A stretch of 64,000 bases of DNA, from assembly GCA_947179155.2 (NCBI GenBank), contig OX359284.1:9736432-9800431 (forward strand), in the 5' to 3' direction. Each line of letters begins with the position of its first letter. Within the stretch, counting starts at the first letter, position 1. The position numbers were made by a program, and so were the translations under genes. The notes beneath the pieces are model-generated. The model worked only from the letters and a program-made list of their open reading frames with translations. It did not search any database and was not told where the DNA came from. Below are positions 23,271 to 33,985 of the stretch, piece by piece. This stretch comes from Hedera helix. Its lineage: Eukaryota > Streptophyta > Magnoliopsida > Apiales > Araliaceae.

Positions 23271-23678
23271 GCAAGAAAAGGAAACTAAAAGCCAAGAAAA
23301 AGAAAGGAAAGAAAATATAAACTTTTCTTCTCCTTCTACTCCCACCCGAAGACACCACTGCTACCACCGTGAACCACCACCTCCCGACCTTCATGACCAC
23401 GCAAGAGAGGAGTTTATTGGTGCAAAGATGGGAATAGAAAAGCTTCAAGGAGGTAAAGAAATTAATTTAGTTAAATTATTTTAGCATGTATGGTGTAAAT
23501 TAATTTTGTGGAAAAATAGAAAATAAATAGTATAATTATTCTAAATAATTTTAGAATAAATATCTATGAATTACATAATTTTTGGAGTAGTTTTGATGTG
23601 AAAAATGGGAGCAAAATAATGTATTTTGTGCATAAGGTGGCTACTGTTACGCGACTGGGAAGAAGAAGAAAACAGGGG

Positions 23679-23842
23679 GCCGCGCATTGCGCGCGGCGTT
23701 TTTTTTCTGAGGCAAACCAAAAACGACGTCGTTTTTGGTACGCAGAGGGGTGAGCCACGCATGGCGCGGCGGAAAATTCTGGAACCAAGACTAAACGACG
23801 TCGTTTTATACGACCGGGGTCGGTCCGCGCAATGCGCGGCCG
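23679..23842. repeat. GC palindrome cassette in B2
   Basis: Contains a perfect 22-bp palindrome centred on ACGACGTCGT (23717-23738), a second ACGACGTCGT (23795), and CGCGCATTGCGCG-type palindromes at 23680, 23757 and 23825. Confidence 0.85.
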
Positions 23843-24792
23843 ACCGAAACGCGGTAAAATTACCATTAAGCCCCCGGACTTTTTCGAAAATCCCGTGCGT
23901 GTCCTTTGACGCACGGAAATTACGATATTGCCCCAAATCTTTTCGGTTAATTCCGATTATGTCCCTAGTTTTGAGGAAATGACAGAAATGCCCCTAGACT
24001 TTCCGGGAAATACCGGTTTTGTCCCTTTAGCCGCGGAAATTACATATATGCCCCCGGAGTTAGTTTTAATTGAAATAAATGTTTAAAAATTGTTTAAAAA
24101 TTCTAGAAAATTCTAGAAAAATACTAAAAATATAGAAATGATGTTTGGGCATTAAATTTAATATTTTTGTAAAAATATTAATTATTGGAGATTAATATTT
24201 GAATATTTTAAATATTAATCTATTGAGTTTAAAGGTTAAAAAATGAATAAATGTAAATCTGGACAACCAGATATGCTAGAAATTATCCGATGAGTCGGGT
24301 TATTCGTATTGAAGGTATATGATATTAAGTTAAATTAATATTTTTCAGGAACGAAGTTAATATAATTAACCTTATTAATTAATAATTAACCCAATACCCT
24401 AAAATTAAAGGGTCGGGTAGAATTAATTACGTTATAGATGATATTAATTAATTAAATTAATATCATGAGAGGTTAAATAATTATTATTTGATTATATTAT
24501 GATTATAGGTTGATCGAGAAAGGATTTTGAGCTAGCAATTAAATAATTGGACGCCAGGCAAGTTCTTCAGTCCCTTAAATGTTAAATGTTTACTGTTATG
24601 ATATGATAATATTGATGCACACAAATTATGTGATATGTGATACGTGATTAATATGACAAAGATGTGTGATTTGTGCAAAGATATGAATATGTATGAGATA
24701 TAATGCTCAAGTAGAAGCACAACACGTGATGTATGACACACACCAAGCATGATAAGGTATGTGCTATGTGCAACATAAACTGTTGAACTTGC

Positions 24793-24834
24793 TGAGCCGT
24801 TGAGCTCATTACTTGCTTAAAATAAATTTTGCAG
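24793..24834 (+). promoter_or_regulatory. LTR 3' splice-site region with branch-point hairpin in B2
   Basis: TGAGC, six bases, GCTCA (24793-24808), with CTCAT in the right arm, then a T-rich stretch and GCAG with AG 26 bases after the hairpin. Confidence 0.5.
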
Positions 24835-25321
24835 GTCAAGAAATGAATATCCAGAATATTGGATTATGATGGATTTTGCTATAAAAGGTTGTGAACATTA
24901 TTATGAACTGTTGATATTATGATTCAATGTGGATACGATTACAAAGTTTTTATTGATGTGATATATGCATGTACAAATGAAATCCAGATTGAATAAGTAA
25001 AGTTGAATTATGAACTGTGGTAGTTCAAGATAGATGTTATGATAGAGATTATTAAATGATTTACTTATGAATCATGAAACAAGGAATATTGAATGGATAT
25101 AATCAACATTAAATTTGAATGTTGAACTGATAAAGGATATTATATGTCTATCTATGCATTGGGAGATAGTGAATATTGATATGGATATAGTCAACATTAA
25201 ATTTTAAATGTTGAGCATTATGATAGAAAGAAAAAAGTAAAGGTTGCGATCCATGGGACTAGGATCGAAATGTAAGGATTTTAAATATCCAAATATTTTA
25301 ACACGATTGAATTGAATTGAG

Positions 25322-25348
25322 AAAAAAAAAAAAAAAAAAAAAAAAAAA
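25322..25348. repeat. Poly-A run (27 A)
   Basis: Homopolymer inside solo LTR B2. Confidence 0.9.
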
Positions 25349-25509
25349 TTATACCAAAAATTTGGTAATTCATGATTTAAAGTCAATCAAGGGATTAAAG
25401 AGGGTAATCAAGGATTATTAACGAACCGAAATTTGGCCGTTATGGAGATAATGTTTATTAAATACGAAATTTATGGAGATAAAGTGGGCCGAATACCGGG
25501 GTCGTTACA

Positions 25510-25519
25510 TCTGATACCA
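25510..25519 (-). other. PBS of the B3 element, interrupted
   Basis: TGGTATCAGA on the minus strand, two bases from the end of LTR B3. Solo LTR B2 is inserted directly after it, and the first five bases are the B2 target duplication. Confidence 0.85.
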
Positions 25520-25521
25520 AC

Positions 25522-28500
25522 TGTAACCACCCTGCAATTCGACCCACTTTATTACCTTGAATTTTGTATTTATTATACATTATCTTCATAACGTCCAAAT
25601 TTCGGTCCGTTAATAAATCTTTAATCACCTTAATTGATCCATTAACTGATTTTAGAATCATCAATTACCAAATTTTCGGTATAATTTTTTTTTTCTTTTT
25701 TTTTTTTCTTCTCAATTCAATCATTGTATTAAAACATTTGGACACTTGAAAATCCTTCACCTGGATCCTAGTCCCTGGATCGCAACCTTTACTTTTATTT
25801 TCTTTCTTGTATCATAATGCTTAGTATTCAATTTTAATATCATTCATATCCATACAAATATTCTTTATTTCATGATTCATCATCAGACATATAATAGTCT
25901 CTATCATAGCATCCATGTTGACAATTACAGTTCACAGTTTAAATTATACTCATCATATTCAGATCCAACTTATCTGTACATATAGCATATTAAGGTAACC
26001 TTGACAATTTTCCACATTGAATCATAATATAAACATATAATAATAACGTTCACAACCTTTTAAGAAAATCCGTCTCTACATAATCTGATATTCTTGAAAT
26101 TCATTTCTTAACCTGCAAAAGTTTATTTTAAGCAAATAATGAGCACAACGGCTCAGCAAGTTCAACAGTTTATGCTTCACGTAACACATATCTTAACATG
26201 CTCAGTGTGTGTCATACATCATGTGCTTGTGCTTCTATTATAGCAGTATATCCCACACCATTGCACAAAGTACACATAGTTATCATGTTATCCACAGATC
26301 ACATAACACATAATTTATATGCATTTAAACAAGTATTTACATATCATAACAGGCATCAATTAACATTAAAGGACTGAAGAACTTGCCTGTATGCCCAATT
26401 AATTAATTGATAGCTCAACACTCTTTCTCGAACAACCTATGACCATAAAATAATCAAATGATAATTATTTATCTTCTTATAATATTAATTTAATTAATTA
26501 ATACCATTTATTGGCCAATTATTTAATAATATGGTTAATTATATTAACCTTGTTCCTTAATAAATTAATTTAACTTAATATCATACACCTTCAATACAGA
26601 CAACCCGGCTCATTGGACAAATTTTAGCGTATTCGGTTGTCCGGATTTACATTTATTCATTTTCTAATCCTTTAAACTCATTAGATTAATATTTAGAATA
26701 TTTAAATATTAATCCCCAATATTTAATATTTTACAAAAATATTAAATTTAATGCCCAAACATCATTTCTATATTTTTAGTAATTTTCTATAATTTTTAAA
26801 CAATTTTTAAACATTTATTTCAATTAAAATCACTTCTGGGGGCATTTTAGTAATTTTCGTGCCCTTAGGGACAAAATCGAAATTTCCGGAAAAGCCCAGG
26901 GGCATTTTAGTAATTACCGCGCTCTAGGGACATGCTCGGTATTACCTGAAAAGACCAGGGGCATTTTCATAATTTCCTCCCAAAAAGCGGCCGCGCATGG
27001 CGCGGACCATCCCTGGTTGCTCCAAAACGACGTCGTTCGCAGGCTGATTCCGGAAACTTCCGCCTGTCTAAATGACGTCGTTCGGCCTGCGGATTTTGGT
27101 CGCGCGCATGGCGCGGACCACCCCAGACACGGCTCAAAACGACGCCGTTTCAAGCCTGCACTGGGAAAAAAATGGCTGTCGCGCCATGCGCGACAACCTT
27201 TGTATTTCTTCTTTTTCTTTTCGCAACAGTGTACCAACTTTTCAACAATTACCATTTTTGATCCAAACTTTCTCAACATAATTATTCTATAAATCATATA
27301 ATTCATAGATATACCACTAAAAATTATTTAGAATAATTTTCTTAATTAATTACTAATTTTTCTCAAAATTATTTTACCACAAAAATATAACATCCATCAA
27401 CAAAATTAATGGTTTTACCTTCCTTGAAGCTTGTAATCCTTTTTTATGGTACCAAAACTTTTCTTTCCTTCCCGGTGATGGTGTTTTCCGGCAGTCATGG
27501 TGTTGTTGTTCAGATGGTAGAAGATGAATAAAGTATATGCTTGTTTGTTTGGCTTTTCTTTGTTTTTTTCTTTCTTTTTCTTTTTCTTTTCTCTTCCTTT
27601 TATAATTGCACATTTAACCCTTTTTGAATAACCAAACAATTCCACCGCCCATTTAAAAATCCGGATAAGCCACATAAAAAAAATCGTGCATAAATAAAGT
27701 ATTTTATACATTAGGTAATTATTTCGTGTAATAAATATTTTATATAAAGTATATAAAATATTTATTTTAATTTACCAAGAATCATAACATGATTTATAAA
27801 TAATTTTAATATCTCATTTGGGTACTTTACTTGACAAATTTTGTACACGCATAATGCCATGCATGTAATTATATGAGGTAATTTATACCTCCAAAATTCA
27901 TAAAATAATTCCTATAACTTATAAAAATTATTTTCCATAATTTTTCACTTCGTTATTTGGACATCATGTTACACTAACATGTTCACGTTTTCGAAATATT
28001 ATCCTTCATAAAAATCATAATAATTTAATTATTCATAAACATACTTTTTAATGAATTAAAACATTCATTTTTCCTCATTTAATTTCATCTCTTTACATTT
28101 CACATTAATTTCTTTATATATAAATTATATAATATATTTTTTTTGCTAAGTTAAATTATATAATTTAATATTATATAATTTATATATTTACATTCTCCTT
28201 TCTTAAATAATTTCTTAAATTCCTCCATAATCATCAATTAATTATATAACCAATGTTAATTATTTATTAATTCTCTTATTAATTTAATCCTCTTTATATA
28301 AATTATATAATCATTCCTATATAATTTATATAATTATAATTTCCTTCATACACCACTTTAATTTCCTTATATAAATTATATAATTATTATTATATAATTT
28401 ATATAATTACATTTCTTCTCAATTAATTTCTAAACTTCCTCCATAATTCTTAATTAAATCTAAAATCAATAATTACAATTTTACTAACTTCCTCATTAAC

Positions 28501-28940
28501 TTTTCATAAATTTTCGGATTAATTTAATTATTAATCACTTAATTTTCATAATTAATAACATTTATAATGATCACTTAAACATATATACAAATGTATATAT
28601 ATACATATCTAATTTCATATATTTCACATTACCACATAACCTCAATCAAATCATAATTTCTACATTTCCATAACAGTTTAATTGTACAATTTATTGTACT
28701 TTTACATGGAATTTCTCTTATTCTTCATAAATTGTTTTCAAACAATTTATTTACTTTTTCAATTATTTTAAATCCACCCAATTCATCACCATCTTGGTAC
28801 ATATTTAATTTACCGATTAAATTATTTCACACACTTTAAATCACCTACAGCATAACTAATTTAAACGACTTTGATAATTTTATCAATTTAAATTCTCATT
28901 TAATATTATTAAAGAAATCTTGAAAATTCGAGTCCTCACA
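25522..28940 (-). mobile_element. Family-B 5' LTR (B3)
   Basis: 3419-bp LTR from TGTAACCACC to GAGTCCTCACA on the plus strand. A PBS next to 25522 makes it the 5' LTR of a minus-strand element. It carries TATA-like CTTTTATA (27597-27604), a GT donor (27418-27417), a GC cassette (26987-27194) and a branch-point hairpin (26140-26155). A 27-codon ORF from an ATG near 27498 is open to the donor and ends in phase 2, as in A and C. The matching 3' LTR may be 1-426, but this cannot be shown. Confidence 0.88.
26987..27194. repeat. GC palindrome cassette in B3
   Basis: CGCGCATGGCGCG-type (26991, 27104, 27179) alternating with AACGACGTCGTT and AACGACGCCGTT (27026, 27072, 27137). Confidence 0.8.
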
Positions 28941-29466
28941 ATTTATTTTATGTTGTAAACCTTTTGTATTATAAGGTAATAGTGATGTACTTAAGGTTAG
29001 TGGAACCTGAGATTGATGGTACGTTTTATAATGAATTTATGTATATTTTTTGCGAGTTATTGAAGATTTAGTCTATGAATGTTTATCAAGTGATGAATAG
29101 TGAGCACCGAATCCAAAGTTCGAGGGACCCGGATTTGGGGGTGTCATAATATTTTCTATTACAGGTTAGTTAAACCTGGGACTGTAATATATTTTATATT
29201 AAAAACAATGTATGAGATGGTATACTTAATGATGAATGGGTAGATAGATGGGATGTTTATGTTGTACTGTGAACACCGAACTAGAGGTTCAAGGGAAAAA
29301 CCCTTAGGAATATGACAATAGGAAAGATAGGAAAACTTATTTAGAGTTATAAGAGGTGAATTATGAAAATTCATCGAGAAGACTATTAATTTGTGCTTAA
29401 TTGCTTAGTTGGTAGATATATTTGAATGCAAGATACTAATTGAGTGTCAATTGGTAATTTTAGAAA
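28941..29466 (+). other. Leader or LTR remnant of old element F
   Basis: Two diverged copies of a block of about 180 bp (GGTTAGT..AACCTG, GA(G/A)CACCGAA). The first ends at 29147 in GGATTTGGGGGTGTCATA, like an LTR 3' terminus. No clear PBS follows. Confidence 0.35.
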
Positions 29467-29531
29467 ATGTCAAGAGGAAGATCCAAAGTAGATGAAGCTT
29501 ATAATATGGCAAGAAATGAAGATAGGGAACC
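29467..29531 (+). pseudogene. gag: Gag N-terminal fragment of element F
   Basis: ATG preceded by AATTTTAG (acceptor-like) opens M-S-R-G-R-S-K and runs 21-22 codons to the insertion point of solo LTR C1. The other part lies at 33436-33985. Assignment rests on the CCHC knuckles downstream. Confidence 0.5.
29527..29531. repeat. TSD of solo LTR C1 (left), GAACC
   Basis: Matches 33431-33435. Confidence 0.92.
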
Positions 29532-30398
29532 TGTAATGTCCTAGAATTTCTACGTCATTATTAATTAAATTATTAAATTAATTTCTAATAAGTTAGTTTG
29601 ACGAGGTTATTTAAATCTTTTGTGTGATTAATTAATTACGCGATTATATGTTTATGTGATTAATTGTTAGAGTTAATTAAAGGGAGTCACTAATATGTTA
29701 ATTAAATTAGTGAACAAGCCCTAAAGTGTTAATATCAAAATAATTGAGAAGTTTTCTATTAACTAAATATTCAATTAAATTGAATATAATGAGTTAATTA
29801 AATATAATAAATTAATTAATATGATAATTAATTAATGTAAATAATGTGAAATATTAATAATAATATTTATTAGTCAATTTAGTAATTTAATACTAATGGG
29901 TTAGAGTATTTAATTATTTATTCAATCCAATTATTTATTTAATCATGGATTGAATAATTAATGTGTAATACATTAAATTAGCCCAACATGGATCAATTAG
30001 TAGCCCAAGTGAAGAATAATAAAACTTGGCAAACTAGTAGCCCAAACAATTTAATAGGAGCCCAATTGGTATTTTAAATAAATCCCAAAGCTTGAGCCCA
30101 CTTGGAAAATAATTATGTAACTTATTAATGATTAAAAAGTGAGCATGTGACATCATTTTGGGACACAAGCATCACATGTTGCCGACAAGGAGGAGAGAGG
30201 TAGGGTGAAATGTGTTTTTATTTTATTTTATTTTTTATATTTTTTTATTTAAATATTAGGTTGCTTGTCTGGTTTTTTAATACATGAACACCATTATTCT
30301 TTTCACCAACTTAGTCTTTGGCCTAAATTTCTTGCACAAGTCTCCAACTATCCCCATGATGGTATTTTTAATAGATATAGATTTTATATCTATGCTCA

Positions 30399-30416
30399 TT
30401 GTAAGTATACTTACAA
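30399..30416. promoter_or_regulatory. 18-bp palindrome upstream of exon 1, C1
   Basis: TTGTAAGTATACTTACAA is a perfect palindrome about 130 bases before the exon-1 ATG. C3 has it unchanged (54981-54998). C2 has one paired T-A to C-G change and one mismatch (41184-41201). Confidence 0.6.
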
Positions 30417-30542
30417 TTTAATAGCTTTTATTAGTCATTTATCATCTTTTATTTTCAAGAGAGCTAGAGAGCATTTGAGAGTGTAGGAAAATATTTGAGA
30501 GCAAAAATACCAAGAGAGGGAGAAGGAGTTCTAAGCTAGTTC

Positions 30543-30601
30543 ATGTCATCTTCTTTCACCACCAATTTTGGAAGAAAAAGGAAAATAACCATTAAATCAA
30601 G
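30543..30601 (+). CDS. Putative pre-gag exon 1 in solo LTR C1
   Basis: ATG plus 18 codons, ending AG in phase 2 at a consensus donor (AAG|GTAATG). Residues M-S-S-S-F-T-x-x-F-G-R-K-R-K agree with C2, C3 and A. Being in a solo LTR it has no exon 2 and could only splice into flanking DNA. Confidence 0.5.
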
Positions 30602-31133
30602 GTAATGGTTATTCTAAACTAGTTTTTATTTTTAAATTAAATAAATCAACATGTGAGTATAAACATGTTAATATAGTTAATAATGTGTAGTAATAATATT
30701 TATGTCATGCTTGAATTTAATATGCTTAGTTTGTATTTTGGTATAAATTGTATGCTAAAAACATATGTTTAGTAGTGTGTAAACAACTCTTGGAATTCAT
30801 GACCAAAAATATTTTTATAAAACTTAGGTTTGATGTTCTAATATTATAAAACATTAAATCATGAGAAAAGCAAAGTTTGAATCACTCAAAATGGAGTTAT
30901 ACACAAAAAGTTATGATTTGTGGTAGTTTATGTGATGTAAAATTTTTTATAAAAAAAAATGATATTAAATCATGAAAAATTAAATTTTCATGTTATAAAT
31001 TGATATTAAGTGATTGGTAAATTTTTTGAATTTTTATTGAGAATTTAAAGCTTACTTGATGGTATAAATTTGTATTAAAGTGTGTATTACCGGACACTGT
31101 TCACATTCTGCTAAAGAAAAAAAAAAGAGAACT

Positions 31134-31300
31134 GGCCGCACAATACGCGCCTGCTTGTTGATTGAGTGAATCGGAGCCAAACGACGTCGTTTGGCATAGA
31201 AACAATTTTACTCCGCGCGTTATGCGCAGAAGTCGTTTCTGGTTCCCTCAAAACGGCACCGTTTTGGGCCTGTTTTCAGTTGAACAAGCGCAATGCGCGG
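31134..31300. repeat. GC palindrome cassette in C1
   Basis: CGCGCGTTATGCGCA and GCGCAATGCGCG types alternating with AAACGACGTCGTTT (31179) and AAAACGGCACCGTTTT (31248). Confidence 0.8.
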
Positions 31301-33078
31301 AAGGAAAATTTTTCGGTGAAATTACAACTTTGCCCCTCCGTTCGTTTTTCGGCTTAATTACAAAATTGCCATTCTGGATAATTTTAATTAATTTAAATAT
31401 TTAAAAATTAATTTAAAATTATAACAAAAATAATAATAATACAAAAATGATATTTGGGATGATATTTTTCATTAAGTTTAATACTTAAATATTAATCTAG
31501 ATAGCTAAGTTATGGTTAAGTTAAATAAATAAAAATTTTATTAATTATTTATTATTTAAAATGTTAATAATAAATAAAGGGGATAAATTAACAATTATTA
31601 TTTAATTCCTATTAAATAATAATTAAAGAGAGATAAAAATTTATTAATTAATTAATTATTATTTAAATATTATTAAATAATAAATAAGGATAATTAATTA
31701 ATTAATTGTTATTTAAGTAGCATTAAATAATGATTAATGGAAATTAAGTTATTAAATTAATAATTTATTCTTCAATTTAAATAATAAATAAGGATAAATA
31801 AATTAATTATTATTTAACCTTAAATAATAATTAAAATTAATTAATTAATTAATTATTATTTAATTGACATTAAATAATAATTAAAGAGGATTAAAATGAG
31901 TAAACTATTATTTAATTTCCTTAAATTAAATAATAGGTAAGGTTAATTACTTAGTTAACTATTAGTTGATTAAAATTAAATTAAAGAAGGTTAAAATGAA
32001 TCAATAATTATTTATTATTTAATTATGATTAAATAATAAGTAAGTATAATTAGTTATTATTTATTTTAAATAATAACTAGAGTTAATTAATTAATTTCTA
32101 TTTAACCAAGATTAAATAGTAATTAAATAGAGATTGAATTAATAAAATAAATTTAATTTAATTATACTTTAATTAAACAGTTGTAATAAGTTGTTTAAGG
32201 GTTTAATAAGTGTCCAACACTTAAGAAAAATATTTTCTAACTTATTAAATTATTAACCTAATTTGAGTGAGGGTCTATAAGGTTAATAATATTGTTTTGA
32301 CTGATGAAAATTATGTGTTAGTACTTATTCGTGGTAGATAAGTTCTTTAGTGAGCGTATAGTTGTACAAATATGCCGTACTAATTATTAGACCAACTTTA
32401 TTAATGTTAGGTCTTTCAAAACCAGTTAGTTAAAGCTAGACATTAATTGTAGCTGAGCAGACAGGCAAGTTTTTTTTTTATCTCTAAACTCATTTCATTG
32501 AGCAAGTTATTTATTTAAGCTTGAATTATAATTCCAAGCATGTTTTTAGTGGTTTAAATAACTTTACAGTTATTCCACATCGATATTATTGTTATTCGCA
32601 CTTGGTGCACTTGATCGTGTACAGTCTTTGACTTATACCTTATTTAATGTTCTACTGTTTAAAAAACTATTCAAAGTAGGTCTAAGCCATTGTTCGGCTA
32701 GACATTTATGTTAAAGATTTTAAAAGCTATCCAAATCATTGAAGATGCGGATTCTTAGACTATTATGAACACCCCTTTATTATAGGGGCGTACCCTGTAT
32801 CTAATATCAGGTACAAAATCTGAAAATTAAATGTTATGCATACACATATTGTACCGAGGCTGATCCCCTCGTGTACATATTCTGGTAGTAACCATTGGGT
32901 CAACCTGCTATTGACTTCAGTGGATATTTATAGTTCATAGTCTATTTGACTATCTTGAGTTTAAAAGCAAATCATTATTCATGCTTATGTTATTCATATT
33001 GTTGAATTGTTAAGCCATTCCCTTTCATTCATGATATATTATTTCTTGTTGTTATTTAAACTTGTTGAGCAAACTTGT

Positions 33079-33127
33079 TGAGCAAACTAGTTGCTCACCC
33101 TTGCTATATCATGAAACCTTATTGCAG
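33079..33127 (+). promoter_or_regulatory. LTR 3' splice-site region with branch-point hairpin, C1
   Basis: TGAGC, nine bases, GCTCA, with CTCAC, and acceptor TATTGCAG ending at 33127. Downstream bases read V-Q-P-E-T-S in one frame, then K-G-K-G-K and a stop. Confidence 0.5.
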
Positions 33128-33430
33128 TGCAACCCGAGACTTCTAGGAAGAACAAGGGTAAGGGAAAGATGAAGTGATAGACTTTAAGATGCAGCCTTTT
33201 AGTTAACTAAATTACTTGTTATGTAATATAAACCCTAAGTACTTTATTAAGGGTATTTGTGTACTTTTGTGTAAGGTTATTGTATCTTGGGACTAGTAAC
33301 ACCTTTTGAATGAACAACATATGTTTATTATTCTGCATTTAGTTATTGTATGTTGTTTAGAGGTGGATGTTTGTTTTGGATCGTGATGACCGGATCTAGG
33401 TATTTGAGACCCGAATTTGGGGGCGTCACA

Positions 33431-33435
33431 GAACC
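33431..33435. repeat. TSD of solo LTR C1 (right), GAACC
   Basis: Matches 29527-29531. Confidence 0.92.
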
Positions 33436-33985
33436 AAATCAAAATCCCTTTATAGTAATTGGTAAATCTTATTGTAGATGCTTTTGAAGGAGGGAAACAA
33501 GTATAGGAAGAGTCAGGTGAAAAGCAAGAAGGTCGGAGCAAGGATCACTCCAACCAGAGGAGGGATAGTTGAATGTCCAAGAAAGATGAAAGAATGCTTT
33601 ATCGAGGACGATAGTAGTGGAAGCAGTAAGAACTTCAAAAGAAAGTGGAAGGAAGATAAATATAAACAAGAAGAGAGTCATCCAAAGAAAAAAGAAAGAA
33701 AGAGGCATGTACGAACTGTGGGAAGAACCACTTAGGAATATGTTTAAAAGGAAAGGAAGTATACTATAAATGCGGGCAATAGGGACATATTTCTCCCTAT
33801 TGCCCTAATCCAAAAAAGTTTACGGAATATAAATGTGGGTAAGAGGGACATATTTCTCCTCATTGCCCTAATTTAAAGAAGAGGGCATGTTTCATATGCG
33901 GAGCACTAGACCACTTAGGGGGCTGCCCTAAGGAGAAAATAACAGTTGGAGAAAGGTCAGAATTGACGCATCATGAGTCGACAAC
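33436..33985 (+). pseudogene. gag: Gag C-terminal fragment of element F with zinc knuckles
   Basis: Lysine-rich stretch, then four CCHC-like knuckles at about 33703-33950: C-x2-C-x3-H-x3-C, two Y-K-C-G..G-H-I-S-P-x-C units (one duplicated), and C-x2-C..H..C. In-frame TAG and TAA interrupt two knuckles, and the first Cys of each of those two is missing. Frame changes occur upstream. Interrupted on the left by C1 and on the right by a B solo LTR. Confidence 0.75.
33981..33985. repeat. TSD of split solo LTR B6/B4 (left), ACAAC
   Basis: Matches 43043-43047, more than 9 kb away. Confidence 0.75.

Larger units (their letters stand above)
21970..25509 (+). mobile_element. Solo LTR B2
   Basis: 3540-bp LTR from TGTGAGGATCC to GGGGTCGTTACA, plus orientation, with perfect TSD. 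In order: inverted repeats (22515-22735), TATA box (23263-23270), donor-like GGAG|GTAAAG (23453), GC cassette (23679-23842), GGGGCATTT-type repeat (23870-24060), branch-point hairpin (24793-24808), acceptor TTTTGCAG (AG 24833-24834) and a poly-A run (25322-25348). Confidence 0.95.
29532..33430 (+). mobile_element. Solo LTR C1
   Basis: 3899-bp LTR from TGTAATGTCC to GGGCGTCACA with TSD GAACC and no internal DNA. In order: palindrome 30399-30416, ORF exon 30543-30601 with donor 30602, GC cassette 31134-31300, ATTATTTAA hairpin array about 31400-32160, conserved CTGATCCCCTC (32871), branch-point hairpin 33079-33097, acceptor 33126-33127. An empty promoter-exon-donor unit remains next to gag fragment F. 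Confidence 0.95.

Noticed and set aside
33703..33950. CCHC zinc-finger protein gene of the host
   Set aside because: The knuckle pattern and flanks match chromoviral Gag, and the frame is broken.
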